Positions 50,601 through 61,132 of a stretch of 64,000 nucleotides of DNA are shown piece by piece (position 1 is the stretch's first letter; each line of letters begins with the position of its first letter). The DNA lies in assembly GCF_965638725.1 (NCBI RefSeq), contig NC_134962.1, forward strand, positions 5,897,501-5,961,500. The letters are read 5' to 3'. A program made the translations under genes and the position numbers. The notes beneath the pieces were generated by a model. That model had not been told where the DNA came from, made no database searches, and was given only the letters and a program-made list of their open reading frames with translations. The DNA comes from Aptenodytes patagonicus. Taxonomy: Eukaryota; Chordata; Aves; Sphenisciformes; Spheniscidae.

Positions 50601-53600
50601 AAACCTATTTCTACAACGGTGCAGTGTTGGATGAGGTTGTCCAGAGAAAGTATGGTATCTTTGCTCTTGGAGGTTTTCAAGACTTGGTTAAACAAAGTCA
50701 TGGATGACCCTATATAGCTTACCAATCGTCCTGTTTTGAGCAGGAGCTTGAACTAGAAGATCTCCAGAGGTTCCTTCCAACAAGCATGCCTATGATTCTC
50801 CAATTTAAGGCTGAGTATGATACACATCTAACAGTGTGCAGAGTCACAGAGCAACATTTAGCACTAGGGCCATAGATGCTTCCAGTCATCTTCCTCCTCT
50901 GAGAGGAAGGCAGGGGAATGGGTGGAATTGGAACAAAAATATAGATCTTGTTGCCAGTTGAACCAGGCTTTGTAATTTCAGACATAAAATAATCTTCCTT
51001 TACTGGAGACAGAAAGAGGTGGTGTCATCAATGGTACCACTTGAAACATACCCAATTACTTCACTGTTTGTTCGCAGGGAAAGATTTCATACAAAAACCT
51101 CACTTCCTAGTTTCTCCCAGATTTCTAAATTTTCCTTTATCAGGCCTGGAAAGCTTTGTGGTTCCCCACCCCCTCCCCTTTTAGAAAGCAATCCCTCTTC
51201 CTTCCTGGGCAATTCTTTCCTGAAAGCCTGTTTTTTATCCCTGACCTTATTTCCTGACCAATAAGGTTTGTACAATTTATGCATAGCATAAAAAATAGTT
51301 AACAGCTTCATCGTACAAAGTCACTATATCCCATATGTATACAGTAAGTCAGACTAGTTTATACAGGTATCTATTAACAATGTAACATTATATCACAAAA
51401 TGCTTGTCTTCATGCAGCCTCGTCCTTCTACTGTGCATGGAGACACTCAATCCTATATAATGAAATTTAATAATCTAGAAGAATAAAGAAAGGAACACTT
51501 TAGCTCAACGATGTATGCTTGATGCAGAATAAAATGTGAAAAACAATACCTCATCCAGCTCCTGAAGTGATTTGTGGATCCCATCAGCCCCATCCAGTTA
51601 GAAACAGCAAAAGGGAAAAGGGAAAAAAGAGACATAGGGCAGATATAGGCTATGGTCAGTTAAGAAAATACTGATTTTTTTTTAAGCATGACAGTTTACC
51701 AAGAACAAAATAAACTGGCTTTTAAAACATGACTATTCAATAAATACATCATGATATTGTACTTTTTAAGTCAGCATCTTCCTTGATGCACAAACTTTTA
51801 AAAAAATATTTCAGTTGCTTGGTAAACAGAAAGAAGATAAGAGGTCAAGTTATGAGCTTGGTTTGTTTCCCAAAGTAACTGCACAGTGAAGTTTCTAGTT
51901 ACTAAAATTTCAGGTAGAAAAAATGAAATAGAATATATTGAAGTGTGACAGCAAGGGCAATTTGACTGCAGTATTCAACATCCACTGGTGAGTTAGAAGG
52001 TTTGATTATGATTGGAGGACGCACATACAAGCTTTTGCAAGACATTTATTGACAAGCACCCCAGTTATCACAGGATAAAACAGACAGTAGAAGACAAAAA
52101 GCGAAAGCAAATATACTGTACTCTCGCTTATGTACACACTTCAGTTATGCTCTAGTTTCAGGTAACATTAATCCTACATGCATCTGAAAAAATACAAAAG
52201 GCTAGTATCCGCAACATATCTGCACCTTCTCTATTCATCAGTTTTTGTACTGTAGAGTGTATGTGTGAGCAATAGGATATTTCACTGAAAGATTAATAAA
52301 GCAAGCATATCAGATCTAAAACAAGGACAAAATACTTGTGGTTTAACAAAGCAGCAGGCTTCAACTAATGATCTCTTTTATCATATACCAAGCTTTTGAA
52401 ATAGGACTATACTGTTAAGAATGCCACTTTGATTATCTGAGTTTAAGGAGCGGTTGACTGTCCACGTGAGAATGCATCTTCCAGGGCAGAACACAATTTT
52501 TGACAGAGAGCTCTCAGAGTAAAGGATTTCTTCAGAAGCCTGGAGAGTGAACTAAGGTAAACCAAAGTACTATGAGCTAGAATTTGCAACACTGCCCTGC
52601 TGATACGCAGCAAGCTCTGCTCTGGGGACTCCACCCAAAAGAAAAGGTTATTAGCTGCAACTCTGACAGTGACAGGCACCTTAGAAACATGAAAGGTGAA
52701 TAGCTCACACTACCATCTTTACACTTCTTGCTAAAATAGTACACTTGTAGCAAGTAACTACGGAACTCTCAACTGTCCACCAGGATCATGATTGAGCCAT
52801 TGACTAACTTCACCCACTGCACAAGAGCGACAATTTCCAATCACTGTTAGCTTTGATTGCATTTGAATGAGCATCCTAGAAGATAGCTTCAATTAATGTT
52901 AACAAACACCGTAAATAAACGTTTTATGCAAGCGCTAAGTGTTACTGCACTCACTGTTGACTTAAAGTGTAGTTTCACTGCTCAGTAGCCTGTATGCGAG
53001 TTTAAACTATCACTAAATTTTCTAGGTGATATTTTAAAAAAATCCAAGGATCTAAAAAAAGTGATATTGATATTGGCAAAAACCCACGTTAACAAGAACT
53101 AAACGCAGTGCCAAATTAAACACGTATAATACACATTACTATTGACATTTCCTGTTCTGCAAATGCAATTTAATACATAGCTTGTTAGACACAGGTGTAA
53201 CAGAGTTAACAATGAAGACAGACCATTCAACAGCAACTCATCAGCTGAAATAAAATTTGCAGCACAAAGTACGGCTTTTCCTAACAAAAATGCATTAATG
53301 CAAAGCAATTTAGAATGATGAGACTGCCAGCAGATATTTACTGGTGACTATTACAAATAAATGATAAGTTTTAACAGAAAGTGTAAAAACCTCAGTAGGG
53401 CTGAGCTGCCAAGCAGTCCATCACAGTCTGACTAGCTCAAAACTTAGAAAAAGCTGCATAAACTGCCACTGAACAAATGGCTTTTTGAAGTTTCTGTAAT
53501 GAGGACTCATACTAGAATCTACTGACTCCCCTCTCTCACAGATGACTTTCAGTATTATTTGTATTTGGGGGAAAAAAAAAAATAAAAAGGGCAATGGACA

Positions 53601-54244
53601 TCAGAGCAAATTATGGAAAAATTCAAGCAATGGGAATAATCTACACTAGTGTATTTAACAGTGCCCACGCTGAAGTGAATAGAAGAGTTCTGCTCTATGA
53701 AATAACTTGGATTTTTTTCTTTGGGGAAAGGAGACATCAAAAAGCACAGCGGACAAAAAACCTCATGTCAATGCTAACATGAGGTTATTAGAACAATAAC
53801 TGTATTTATTATTCATGAAGTGAATAGAGACGTGATCAGCACAAAGACAGATCTCTTCTATTCATTTTACGTTAAGTAGTAGGAGAGAGGGATCAACAAG
53901 GTGGGGAGGGAGGGGCAGAGGGGGAAAGTACAGAGGACGGTGGGGTTTTGAGGAGAGGGCTCACAGAAAGGGAGCTAGGGAGAGCCGGGGCAGGTGAGGG
54001 GGGATCGGGGAAGGCTGGAGGGCCAGACGGGAGGAGCGGGGCACACAGCTCGGCTGCCTGGCAGCCCCAGGCGCAGCACGGTACAGTAGGATGAAGGGAG
54101 GAGACTCACCGCAGCAGCCATGCTACGTGAACTCAGAGGGCTGGAGGAGCCGTAACTACTCACTTGCTCGGCCAGCAGCTGCCGGCTCTGCACCGCGTTG
54201 TTCCGCAACAACAAGAATGCGTCCGTTAGACGCCGGGTGGCCAT
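41502..54244 (-). CDS. STX16: STX16, syntaxin-16 t-SNARE (326 aa, 9 coding exons)
   Basis: Syntaxin-16 is a Qa-SNARE of the trans-Golgi network that pairs with VAMP4, VTI1A and syntaxin-6 and is controlled by the Sec1/Munc18 protein VPS45 (family knowledge). Coding exons (minus): 54110-54244, 51550-51561 (12-nt microexon), 49045-49152, 47670-47810, 46949-47111, 45819-45910, 44494-44637, 43873-43953, 41502-41606. Phases join exactly to 326 aa, one more than the human long form because of an extra alanine at the end of exon 1. The N-terminal peptide [10 protein letters not shown] (VPS45-binding type), a helical Habc region, a SNARE motif (about 229-291) with the central-layer glutamine Q265 in IVEQ|G, and a C-terminal membrane anchor (about 303-323) ending VKSH are all present. 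The promoter is a CpG island. No damage seen. Confidence 0.97.
43873..43953 (-). CDS. STX16: STX16 coding exon 8 (27 codons, SNARE motif)
   Basis: [27 protein letters not shown], the second half of the SNARE helix. Acceptor tttatttag, donor aag|gtaagc. Confidence 0.97.
44494..44637 (-). CDS. STX16: STX16 coding exon 7 (48 codons, SNARE motif)
   Basis: [20 protein letters not shown] to [11 protein letters not shown]. The last codon is the central-layer glutamine that defines a Q-SNARE. Phase 0 at both ends. Confidence 0.97.
45448..45529. repeat. 82-bp direct repeat, copy 1 (STX16 intron between exons 6 and 7)
   Basis: Near-identical to 46227-46308, with one mismatch (tctgccc versus tctaccc), offset 779 bp. 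The two copies flank STX16 exon 6. Confidence 0.95.
45819..45910 (-). CDS. STX16: STX16 coding exon 6 (92 bp)
   Basis: Completes the split arginine and reads [20 protein letters not shown] then [10 protein letters not shown], the linker before the SNARE motif. Two copies of an 82-bp repeat lie in the introns on either side. Confidence 0.96.
46227..46308. repeat. 82-bp direct repeat, copy 2 (STX16 intron between exons 5 and 6)
   Basis: Second copy of the 45448-45529 segment, followed directly by a small inverted repeat (46308-46326). Confidence 0.95.
46308..46326. repeat. Short hairpin next to the duplicated segment
   Basis: GTTCCACC and GGTGGAAC form a perfect 8-bp inverted repeat around a TTT loop, with another GGTTCCACC just after it and GGTGGT just before. 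Confidence 0.7.
46755..46888 (+). mobile_element. MIR SINE remnant
   Basis: Contains the MIR core-like run ctgtgtgcatcacttaaccc followed by ttctgtgcttcagttttccc, matching the MIR consensus order in forward orientation. Located in an STX16 intron. Confidence 0.7.
46949..47111 (-). CDS. STX16: STX16 coding exon 5 (54 codons plus 1 base)
   Basis: [20 protein letters not shown] to HAQSDYLK and the first base of an arginine codon. Acceptor gttttctcag, donor caaac|gtaagc. Confidence 0.96.
47462..47570 (-). mobile_element. MIR SINE remnant
   Basis: Reverse-orientation MIR: gggaggttaagtgacttgtt ... agaacccaggacttctggct. It lies 100 bp downstream of STX16 exon 4 on the gene's strand. Confidence 0.72.
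47670..47810 (-). CDS. STX16: STX16 coding exon 4 (47 codons, Habc start)
   Basis: [20 protein letters not shown] to EITTQEITQ, the first helices of the regulatory N-terminal bundle. Acceptor ctgttttag, donor cag|gtacag. Confidence 0.96.
49045..49152 (-). CDS. STX16: STX16 coding exon 3 (36 codons)
   Basis: [20 protein letters not shown] to KWVDGADE, phase 0 at both ends. Acceptor tcttctgtag, donor gaa|gtaagt. Confidence 0.96.
50625..50800 (+). mobile_element. Old CR1 LINE 3' fragment
   Basis: Diverged copy of the CR1 3' region: gaggttgtccagaga, then cttggaggttttcaagact, agaagatctccagagg and ttccttccaac, ending TATGATTCT like the CR1 8-bp 3' repeat. It lies in an STX16 intron, antisense to the gene. 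Confidence 0.8.
51550..51561 (-). CDS. STX16: STX16 12-nt microexon (ELDE)
   Basis: Twelve bases coding Glu-Leu-Asp-Glu sit between acceptor cacttcag and donor gag|gtattg. Human syntaxin-16 carries ELDE at exactly this point in the isoforms that include it, and the flanking exons join in phase 0 with or without it. The pyrimidine tract is poor, which fits regulated inclusion. Confidence 0.9.
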
Positions 54245-54560
54245 GGCCTACCGCCCCGGGGCCCCTCGCCCCGGGGCCGCTCGGCGCCTCGCTGCCGGGC
54301 CCTCGGCCCTAGCTCAGCCCGGGGCCCGCGGGCAGAGACGGCGGCCGCCCCCGGCGACGCCCGCTGGCCGCTCACAGGGCCCGGGCGGAGACCCCCAGCG
54401 CCGGGCCCCTCCGGCCGCCGGCCCCATCCATCCCCCCCCGGATCCGACCGCAGCCCCAGCAACGGCCCGGCTCACTTCCGCGTTGTGCATCGCTCAGCGC
54501 CTTCCGCCCCGCCCGCCGCCCCGCTCCGCCCGGGCCCGCCGGCCGCCGCACCAGCGTTCC
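54000..54560. promoter_or_regulatory. CpG island / STX16 promoter region
   Basis: GC- and CpG-dense sequence around the STX16 start codon (54244), extending upstream on the minus strand. A 20-base C run (54615-54634) lies about 370 bp upstream of the ATG. Transcription start is not determinable from sequence alone. Confidence 0.85.
54110..54244 (-). CDS. STX16: STX16 coding exon 1 with two nested donors (aa 1-45)
   Basis: Begins [21 protein letters not shown] full consensus donor inside it (gagcaa|gtgagt) would end the exon at 54164 after LLAEQ (27 codons); the distal donor (gcggtgagt) ends it at 54110 after SMAAA (45 codons). Both are phase 0. Human STX16 has matching long and short isoforms. 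Confidence 0.95.
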
Positions 54561-56219
54561 GACCCTCCTAGGGCCGGGCAGCAAAACCCCACATCCAACG
54601 CAAACGGCTGTGAACCCCCCCCCCCCCCCCCCCCTTAGGGCTGACAGACCCCAGCCCTCTGCCTCTCCTGGCCTTAGCGGGGTGCGTCCATGGGCGTTAG
54701 TGCCATATATGTTGGTTGCCCATAATGACAGCCAGGTGTGGGCCTGTGAGAAATGGCAGCCTCCGTGTCTCCCCGCCTGTCCCTGGGCCCCCTCGCTGGC
54801 GGCTGGGCCGGAGCCCTGCCTTTCCCCTGCGGGGAAACTTGGCGAAATGGCTGCGTGCAAAGAAGCCCTGACATTTCCACAGCTTTTTCAGTTAACTTGC
54901 TCCTTCTCGCTGCTGTGAAGCATCCTCAAATAATCCTCAAAAGGCACAAGTTTGGTTCAAAGCAAAATACTGTCGCACGACCATTTTGGTTTGATGGCTT
55001 CCCTTTTCCCATTTTTTTTTTTTCCCCCTGAATCCCCCATCACCTTCCCCCCAATTTCCTTTCAGTGAATTTTCTGTTTTCCAAAAAACCTTGCACAGCT
55101 CTTTTTGCTGGGGCTGACCATTCAAAAATCAAGATGTTCCCTGCAAATGAACAAGCCGTTTAAAGTGACAATATTGAGTTTGACTTTCTGGAAGAGGCTT
55201 TTTAATAGGGTGAACTGAAACTATTTTTTCCCTGCTGCTCTGTCAGGCTGGTCTGGGTCCCCGCTGCGTGGGGCTGGCGTGACACGAGGTGGGGCTCAGG
55301 CTCCCTCCTGCGCACCCCACGCCAGGTCCGCACCTCGCGCCTGCACCCCAAGGGACGTCCGATATGTCCCTTGTGAAAACAGCAGCAGCCGCTGCCCGGC
55401 ACGGCCAGGGCAGCTGCTGCACGCCGGTCGTCAAGAGACTCCCTAGCTTAAACTCTCAAAAGAAACCCCCAAAACAACTAGTATTTACACATATGGTAGG
55501 AACAGTGACTATAATCACAACCACATTTTCTGGAAATGTTACCCTGTTTTATCTAACCGCCTGGGCAAACTTGTACAGTGAGAAATAGAAAAAAGTATTC
55601 CTTTGCTATTATAAGACATTTGGGGAGTTTTCTTGAGCAGCCCTTCTGCCTCAGCGGGAGAGACCCGAAACTTGGAATTTAGCAAGGAAATAAGCTCCAG
55701 TCATACAAGGACTAACGCACGCGTTTCATTTTTCGTGGTCTGGTGAAATCTGTTTTCATTTTGGCTGCCTGACAGAGGGTTTAAAAATATATGTATGTAC
55801 TTCATTTCTTCACGCTAATTTTTAATCTACTGTAACAATTTTTTATTCTATGAGAACAGTTTCAGCTAATGACCTTCCAGCCTTCTCTTGGCACCGCTGC
55901 TGTGGCTGTAGGTCGAGAGGAATGTCTCCTGCCATCAGCAGTCTCCCCACGATCTTTTAGCTCTGGATGCGTGCACGGAGAAAACCGGTTGGAACATCTC
56001 ACACGGTGGGATGGTGAACATGAACCCAATGGGAAGCCTAATGTGCTGGAAGTTGGTATATGCCAGCAATTAATGTCTTTTACTTCCTGATTTTTGACAG
56101 CTTAAAAAGGTTTGAATGTTGGGCAGGCTTGGAATTTAAGCAGAGGGTATAAAAATATTTGGGACTTGTACACAGAGGGATAAAACTCTGTAAGGAAGGG
56201 GTCCAGACCTAACGTGGTG

Positions 56220-56625
56220 AATAACCACTTCAAAGTGGATATTAGGAATAAGCAAAGGGAGTAGAAGGAATGGAAAAAAGGATTAATCAAAGAAAATTAC
56301 ATCTTAGGAAGTGTAGGCATAAAGGGAAACGTGCCAGAAGCAAAGCTGAGTTAGACCTCGCAAAGGAAATTAAAACAAATAGCAAAATGTTCTTCAGGCG
56401 TACATACCAGGAGACGAAGGAGAGAAGAGGCAGGGGTGATGAAAGGGGGAGAGGCAGGACACAAATTAATGCATAATATATAGCGGAAATATACAAAGAA
56501 GAAATGAATGTATGGAGATAGAAATTACCTCATCCAAGTGGCACAAATCATAAAGATCATAATGCGATGATAATTTGGACTAGATGATCATTATAGGTCC
56601 CTTTCAACTGAAATATTCTAATTTC
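56220..56625 (+). mobile_element. Ancient CR1-like LINE fragment
   Basis: A segment reading like the reverse-transcriptase tail of CR1 (gcaaaggaaattaaaacaaa ... caggcgtacata) is followed by a CR1-type 3' end (ggactagatgatca, ggtccctttcaactg). Heavily diverged and internally deleted. Confidence 0.6.
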
Positions 56626-56845
56626 TGACCCAGACATCTAACGGCACTGGCCTATCAAGATTATGTCTGGCTGTGTAACAGCATCACTGCTGGAGCAACA
56701 CAACACAATTTAAGAGCAGGAAAAATTGTTCGAGCATTTAAAAAGAGGAAAAATGATTAAAGTCTGATCCAAATAAAATACAAGACTTTTGGATAAATTT
56801 AGCAGGAAAGAATAATACCAGACATGATGGTAGATAGAAATGGGC

Positions 56846-57060
56846 TAAAATACAACACGCATTTACTGAAGGTGGATAGTGCCAGACTAACCTGATGACT
56901 TTGTAAGGTAACTAGTTTTCTAAACAGAGAAAAGCTAGTAGATCTATTCTGTCTGGTAATAAATAAATGTAGGCTGGAAATGAGAAGAAAATGTTTAACC
57001 ATCAGAGGAATGAGGTCCTGGTATATCTTTCCTACAGGCATGGCAAGGGCAAACAAATAC
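56846..57060 (+). mobile_element. Second ancient CR1-like LINE fragment
   Basis: The stretch tgccagactaacctgatgac ... ggtaactag ... agatctattctgtctgg resembles the CR1 ORF2 3' portion. Highly diverged; family assignment is by recall. Confidence 0.55.
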
Positions 57061-59609
57061 ATTATAAGGTAAGACTTGATCCGTTCATAAAAAGGATCAT
57101 ATTTTCCCCTCCTAAGACAGCACATATCCCTAAATATATTTTTCTAAGCATATACTGTTAATATTTTGGGCTGTTGCTTCTTGATGCTGAAGTTCATTGC
57201 CATAGCTTTGGAGCCTGTGTCTTCCTTTGCCCTTTTATCTGCTTTTTAAATGCCTGTTCTTTTCTGCTGTTCTTAATGAGCAATGATAGCAATGCTGCCT
57301 GCGCTCGCACATTCCTGCACCCACTGCCTCCCACAGCCAGGGCCTGATCCCAAATGGTGGGAACTTCCCAGTTACTACCGTGGCATTTGGATCAGGCTTC
57401 TGGAGGAAGGCAACAGTACTCCATATTTCAGAAGAACATTCTATTTTGAGGTGAATAGCTAAGCTTTTTTTTTTTTTTTTTTAAATGGGAAGATAATCAG
57501 AGCCATATTTCAAAAGCCAGCTTTTAAACTGTGCTTGCAAACTCCTTTCTCGCAGTCCAGTCCCTGTATCACCACTGTTCAGCTACCCAGGCTAAGTCAA
57601 GGGCAAACAGACCTTATGCTTCGGTGATCAGATGAAGGTCAATCTCCACGACATTTTATCTTGTGTAATTGAGTAGATACACAGAGGAGGTGAAATACTG
57701 CAGTCTTTTGAAGCCTGAACAATCAGCTTGTGCCAAAGGTAGGATTAATGGACCATTAAGTGCATTTTGCCCTGGAAAATCCCACCATCCCTTTGCAGCT
57801 GGGACACTTGGCTGCCAGAAAAGTCCTTCTGCAGGAAAGTTTCTAAAGAAAAAAACAGCAAAGTGGCTGGGTGCATTTTCTGCATGGGAATTCAGGGGCT
57901 TTTGGAAAAATAGACCATATTCTTGCCTTTATCCTGCAGCAGAAGATTTTCAGGCTTCAGGGCTGTCAAACTCACGGTTTCCAGACTGTGTTAATCACTG
58001 AACCAGGATTTGGTTGGCCAGTGGAGTTGCCCGAGTTTTGGCAGTGGGTGTGATTCTGACAGCCTCTCTGTAGGTGGTGCTGCAAGGCAGTGAGATGTGG
58101 GTAAGAATTGCCTATGCCGTTTTTAAAATTCAGTCCCTTGGTTTCTTAAACAGCTCTTGGTATTCCAACTTTCTTGAAAGAAAATTAGACATAGTTGCCC
58201 ATAATGTCTTTATTTTGATGAGCTATAATCTGAATGCCCCCACTGGAAATATGAACAGAGGAGAACTGTTATTTTCTCTGGGTTCAAACTGTTGGCATTA
58301 TGTACTCTTCCTGGAAAATTGCAGTTGAACAAACTGTCTTTTCATATTGATCTAACTTTAACAGAATTTTAACAGCAGACTGTAGAATCTAATGAATTAG
58401 AGAAGAACATCTGAAAAAGAATAAGTTGGTCATGCAGAGACCCTAAGTAATGGATGTTTAAATTACGAAGAGAAAGAAATTTACATCTCTCAGTGGGCTC
58501 TGTCCCCTTTTGCTCTACACTCAGATGTTGCCTTGAGTTCAGCTGCTCTTCTGCACACTGAAAAATGGTAGAATGGATCCTGCAAATGTGTCTGTACTCC
58601 TCCCCTGCTACTGAAATGCAATCAATCCAGGTGGAATCAAGTTTTCCTTCAAGCTGGGTAGGCAGTGAAGACTGCTGTGTCTGCTTGGAGGGGTGCGAGG
58701 AATTTTTTAATCAAAATTCAGCTGCAAAAATTTGGTGTTTACAGGCAGACATACTTCACATACATAATTAGACAGGCAACCTTGTTCAAAAGCAGATGTA
58801 AGAGTTACAGTCTATAAGCTCGTACCCCAGTCTCGTGACAGGCTAATAATGCCTATGGTACTTAAACAATGGAACAAGTTTGTCATCTAATATTGTGCAA
58901 AATTCCTTTCCTCAGCTGGGCACTATATTAAATCTTCTGTGTCACCATGGTGTTTGGTCACCTCTGCAGCAAAGATAAAATATTGCTCATTGTAGGCATT
59001 TATATCTCTGCTTATCCCAATTACCTCTCCAGTAGTCATGTGAAGATACTCTGTATTCAAATTGATGTATCAAATGTAAAAATTTGTCACTGATCTCTTT
59101 CTTGTAAGACATATATACACACACAAACATTTTAGCTCAAGATGGGATGCCTAGCTGTCACGGATGTATGGTTTAGCTGAGCAAAAGTTTTGGAGCTGGA
59201 TGTATAGCAGTGGTTAGATGTTCATTCACAGAAATAGCAGTGTGAATTCAAGAGGTTGCTGTCCCCTAGCTGTTTGCTATTGACCATAGCAATGATGTTA
59301 CCCTGCAATTTAGCTAGCACAGTACACTCTGTGAGTGCTTCTCATGTGCTTTAGTGCAAGCCGATCAGTTTAGTTACTAATATAGCAGCTTTCCTTGAGA
59401 GGTCAAGCCACCGCAGCTGACACACTGGAGTACTGAGGGGAGTTAGCTCGAAACCACCCTGCAAACCCACATTTGAGGGTTGAACAGTACCATGTCTGGA
59501 GTAAGAGAGGAGTGAAATGTGTTGTTGGCATACTGTGGCAGAGTCCGACAGTACTTCAAGTACACGCATACATCATGAAGAGATTGTAATCAAAATAAGT
59601 AGACAAGGG

Positions 59610-59690
59610 AAGTATTATTATTCCTCTTTAGAGATGAGGAACCAAGCCATGAAGAGGTTCAGTGAGCAGTTCCCCTGCAGAGATGCGTAA
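59610..59690 (-). mobile_element. MIR-like remnant
   Basis: The sequence attcctctttagagatgagg followed by gaagaggttcagtgagcag resembles reverse MIR. Weaker than its neighbour at 59723. Confidence 0.5.
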
Positions 59691-59722
59691 TGTAAGAGCT
59701 GGCAATAAAACACGGGATTCAT

Positions 59723-59846
59723 CATTACTGCCATTTTACAGATGGAAAAACCAAGTCACAGAACAATAGTGGCTTGCTCAAGGTCACACAGGGTATTTAT
59801 AGCAACCCCAGGACCTGAATCTGGAGCTGCTGAGTCCTGGTCAGCA
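59723..59846 (-). mobile_element. MIR SINE remnant
   Basis: Clear reverse MIR: ccattttacagatggaaaaa, gcttgctcaaggtcacacag and ccaggacctgaatctggagc, in consensus order. Confidence 0.82.
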
Positions 59847-61086
59847 TTTTTCCCAAGGGAATCACGGATAAGGAGATTAACGTCAATAGTTTCTCCAAAA
59901 GCAGCAGAATTTCAGAAAGAGGCGGAAGACTGTTCCAGAAAAAGATGCCTGTGCTTGTGTTAGAAAAAGAAGCTTAGACTCCAGTATCCCCAGCAACTCA
60001 TACCTATGTTCTTGTTATCCTAATTAGTGGCAATGTTCCACTTCCAGAAGGTTTTATCTCTTTAAATTAGGTGGTGTTTTTTCCAACTGATAAAATTAGA
60101 GAAGGCAATTCAGAAAGATGTATTACAGTAGATCACAGTCTGACATTCATTCCAGCAATAACAACTGTTATCAAAGAAAGATCTTTTTCATAAACGTAGG
60201 AAACAAGTCAGGCTAATAAAGACATGAATAGGTTTTTGCACAGTACAATGTAAAAATAATCAATGAAATAGTGAAAAAAAATCTAGTCAGAAAGTCTGCA
60301 TAATGAGTATTATCTTGCATAGAAGTAGTCTCACTCTGCTTTATAATTAATAGCATTTAGCCATAAATCTTTCTGAAACGAGGGAAAGAAGGAATGACCC
60401 TGCTAATTTCAATGCCATTTGGGAGCAGCAGAGGGCACATGAGAGCAGGTTCCTACTTAACAAATCTTCACTTTTTTGGCCTGGATTTTCCTGTAGAATC
60501 AGGGACTGTAAATACTGATTTTCCTAATGAACCAGTGCCAAGTGGCTAGCAAGTGGGTACCCTCTAAAGAAGGAATCGTAGATTTCCAGACTGGTTTTCT
60601 GTCACTTAGGACTGCTGCTTGCAGCTGATGTATTATGCCAAGATACTGCCGTTCATGGTGTTTATTGCTATTCTCAGAGGTGCTTAGAAATGGGAAATGC
60701 TAGAATCTGAGATAAGTACAAAGATGATGTAAGAGTGCAAGGAAGGAAACTAGACCAAGCAAAAAAAAAAAAGTTTATTAGATGAAGTGGAGCAAGGCGG
60801 GGAGGGGGGGGGGTCAGAGCTGCAGCTGAGAATGGCCATGGGGAGATGATGAAATCCCCTTTCTGCCTTAAATAGCATCACAGTTAAAAAAAAAAAAAAA
60901 GAGCAAACCATACATCTGAAATCAAAACAAAGGAACAGCAGAACAGCAGCTCCAAGAAAGGAACTGCTCTTGTTTCTTTCTCTTTTTTTCCTGTTGCTCA
61001 GATAAAAGAATTACAGTGTCTCTAGAAACACTTTTACCACCATCTGTGAACTTCCACTCCACAGAGCAAGGCCTCACGGGAACACG

Positions 61087-61132
61087 TGTTATTGTCCCCG
61101 GTTTATACATGAAGGAACTGAGGCAAGGGAGC
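61087..61132 (-). mobile_element. Short MIR remnant
   Basis: The run ttattgtccccggtttatac followed by atgaaggaactgaggcaagg matches the 3' part of MIR in reverse orientation. Confidence 0.6.

Noticed and set aside
54198..54860. 146-aa and 162-aa open frames around the STX16 promoter
   Set aside because: Again GC-driven, low-complexity frames in a CpG island; only the [10 protein letters not shown] exon is supported.
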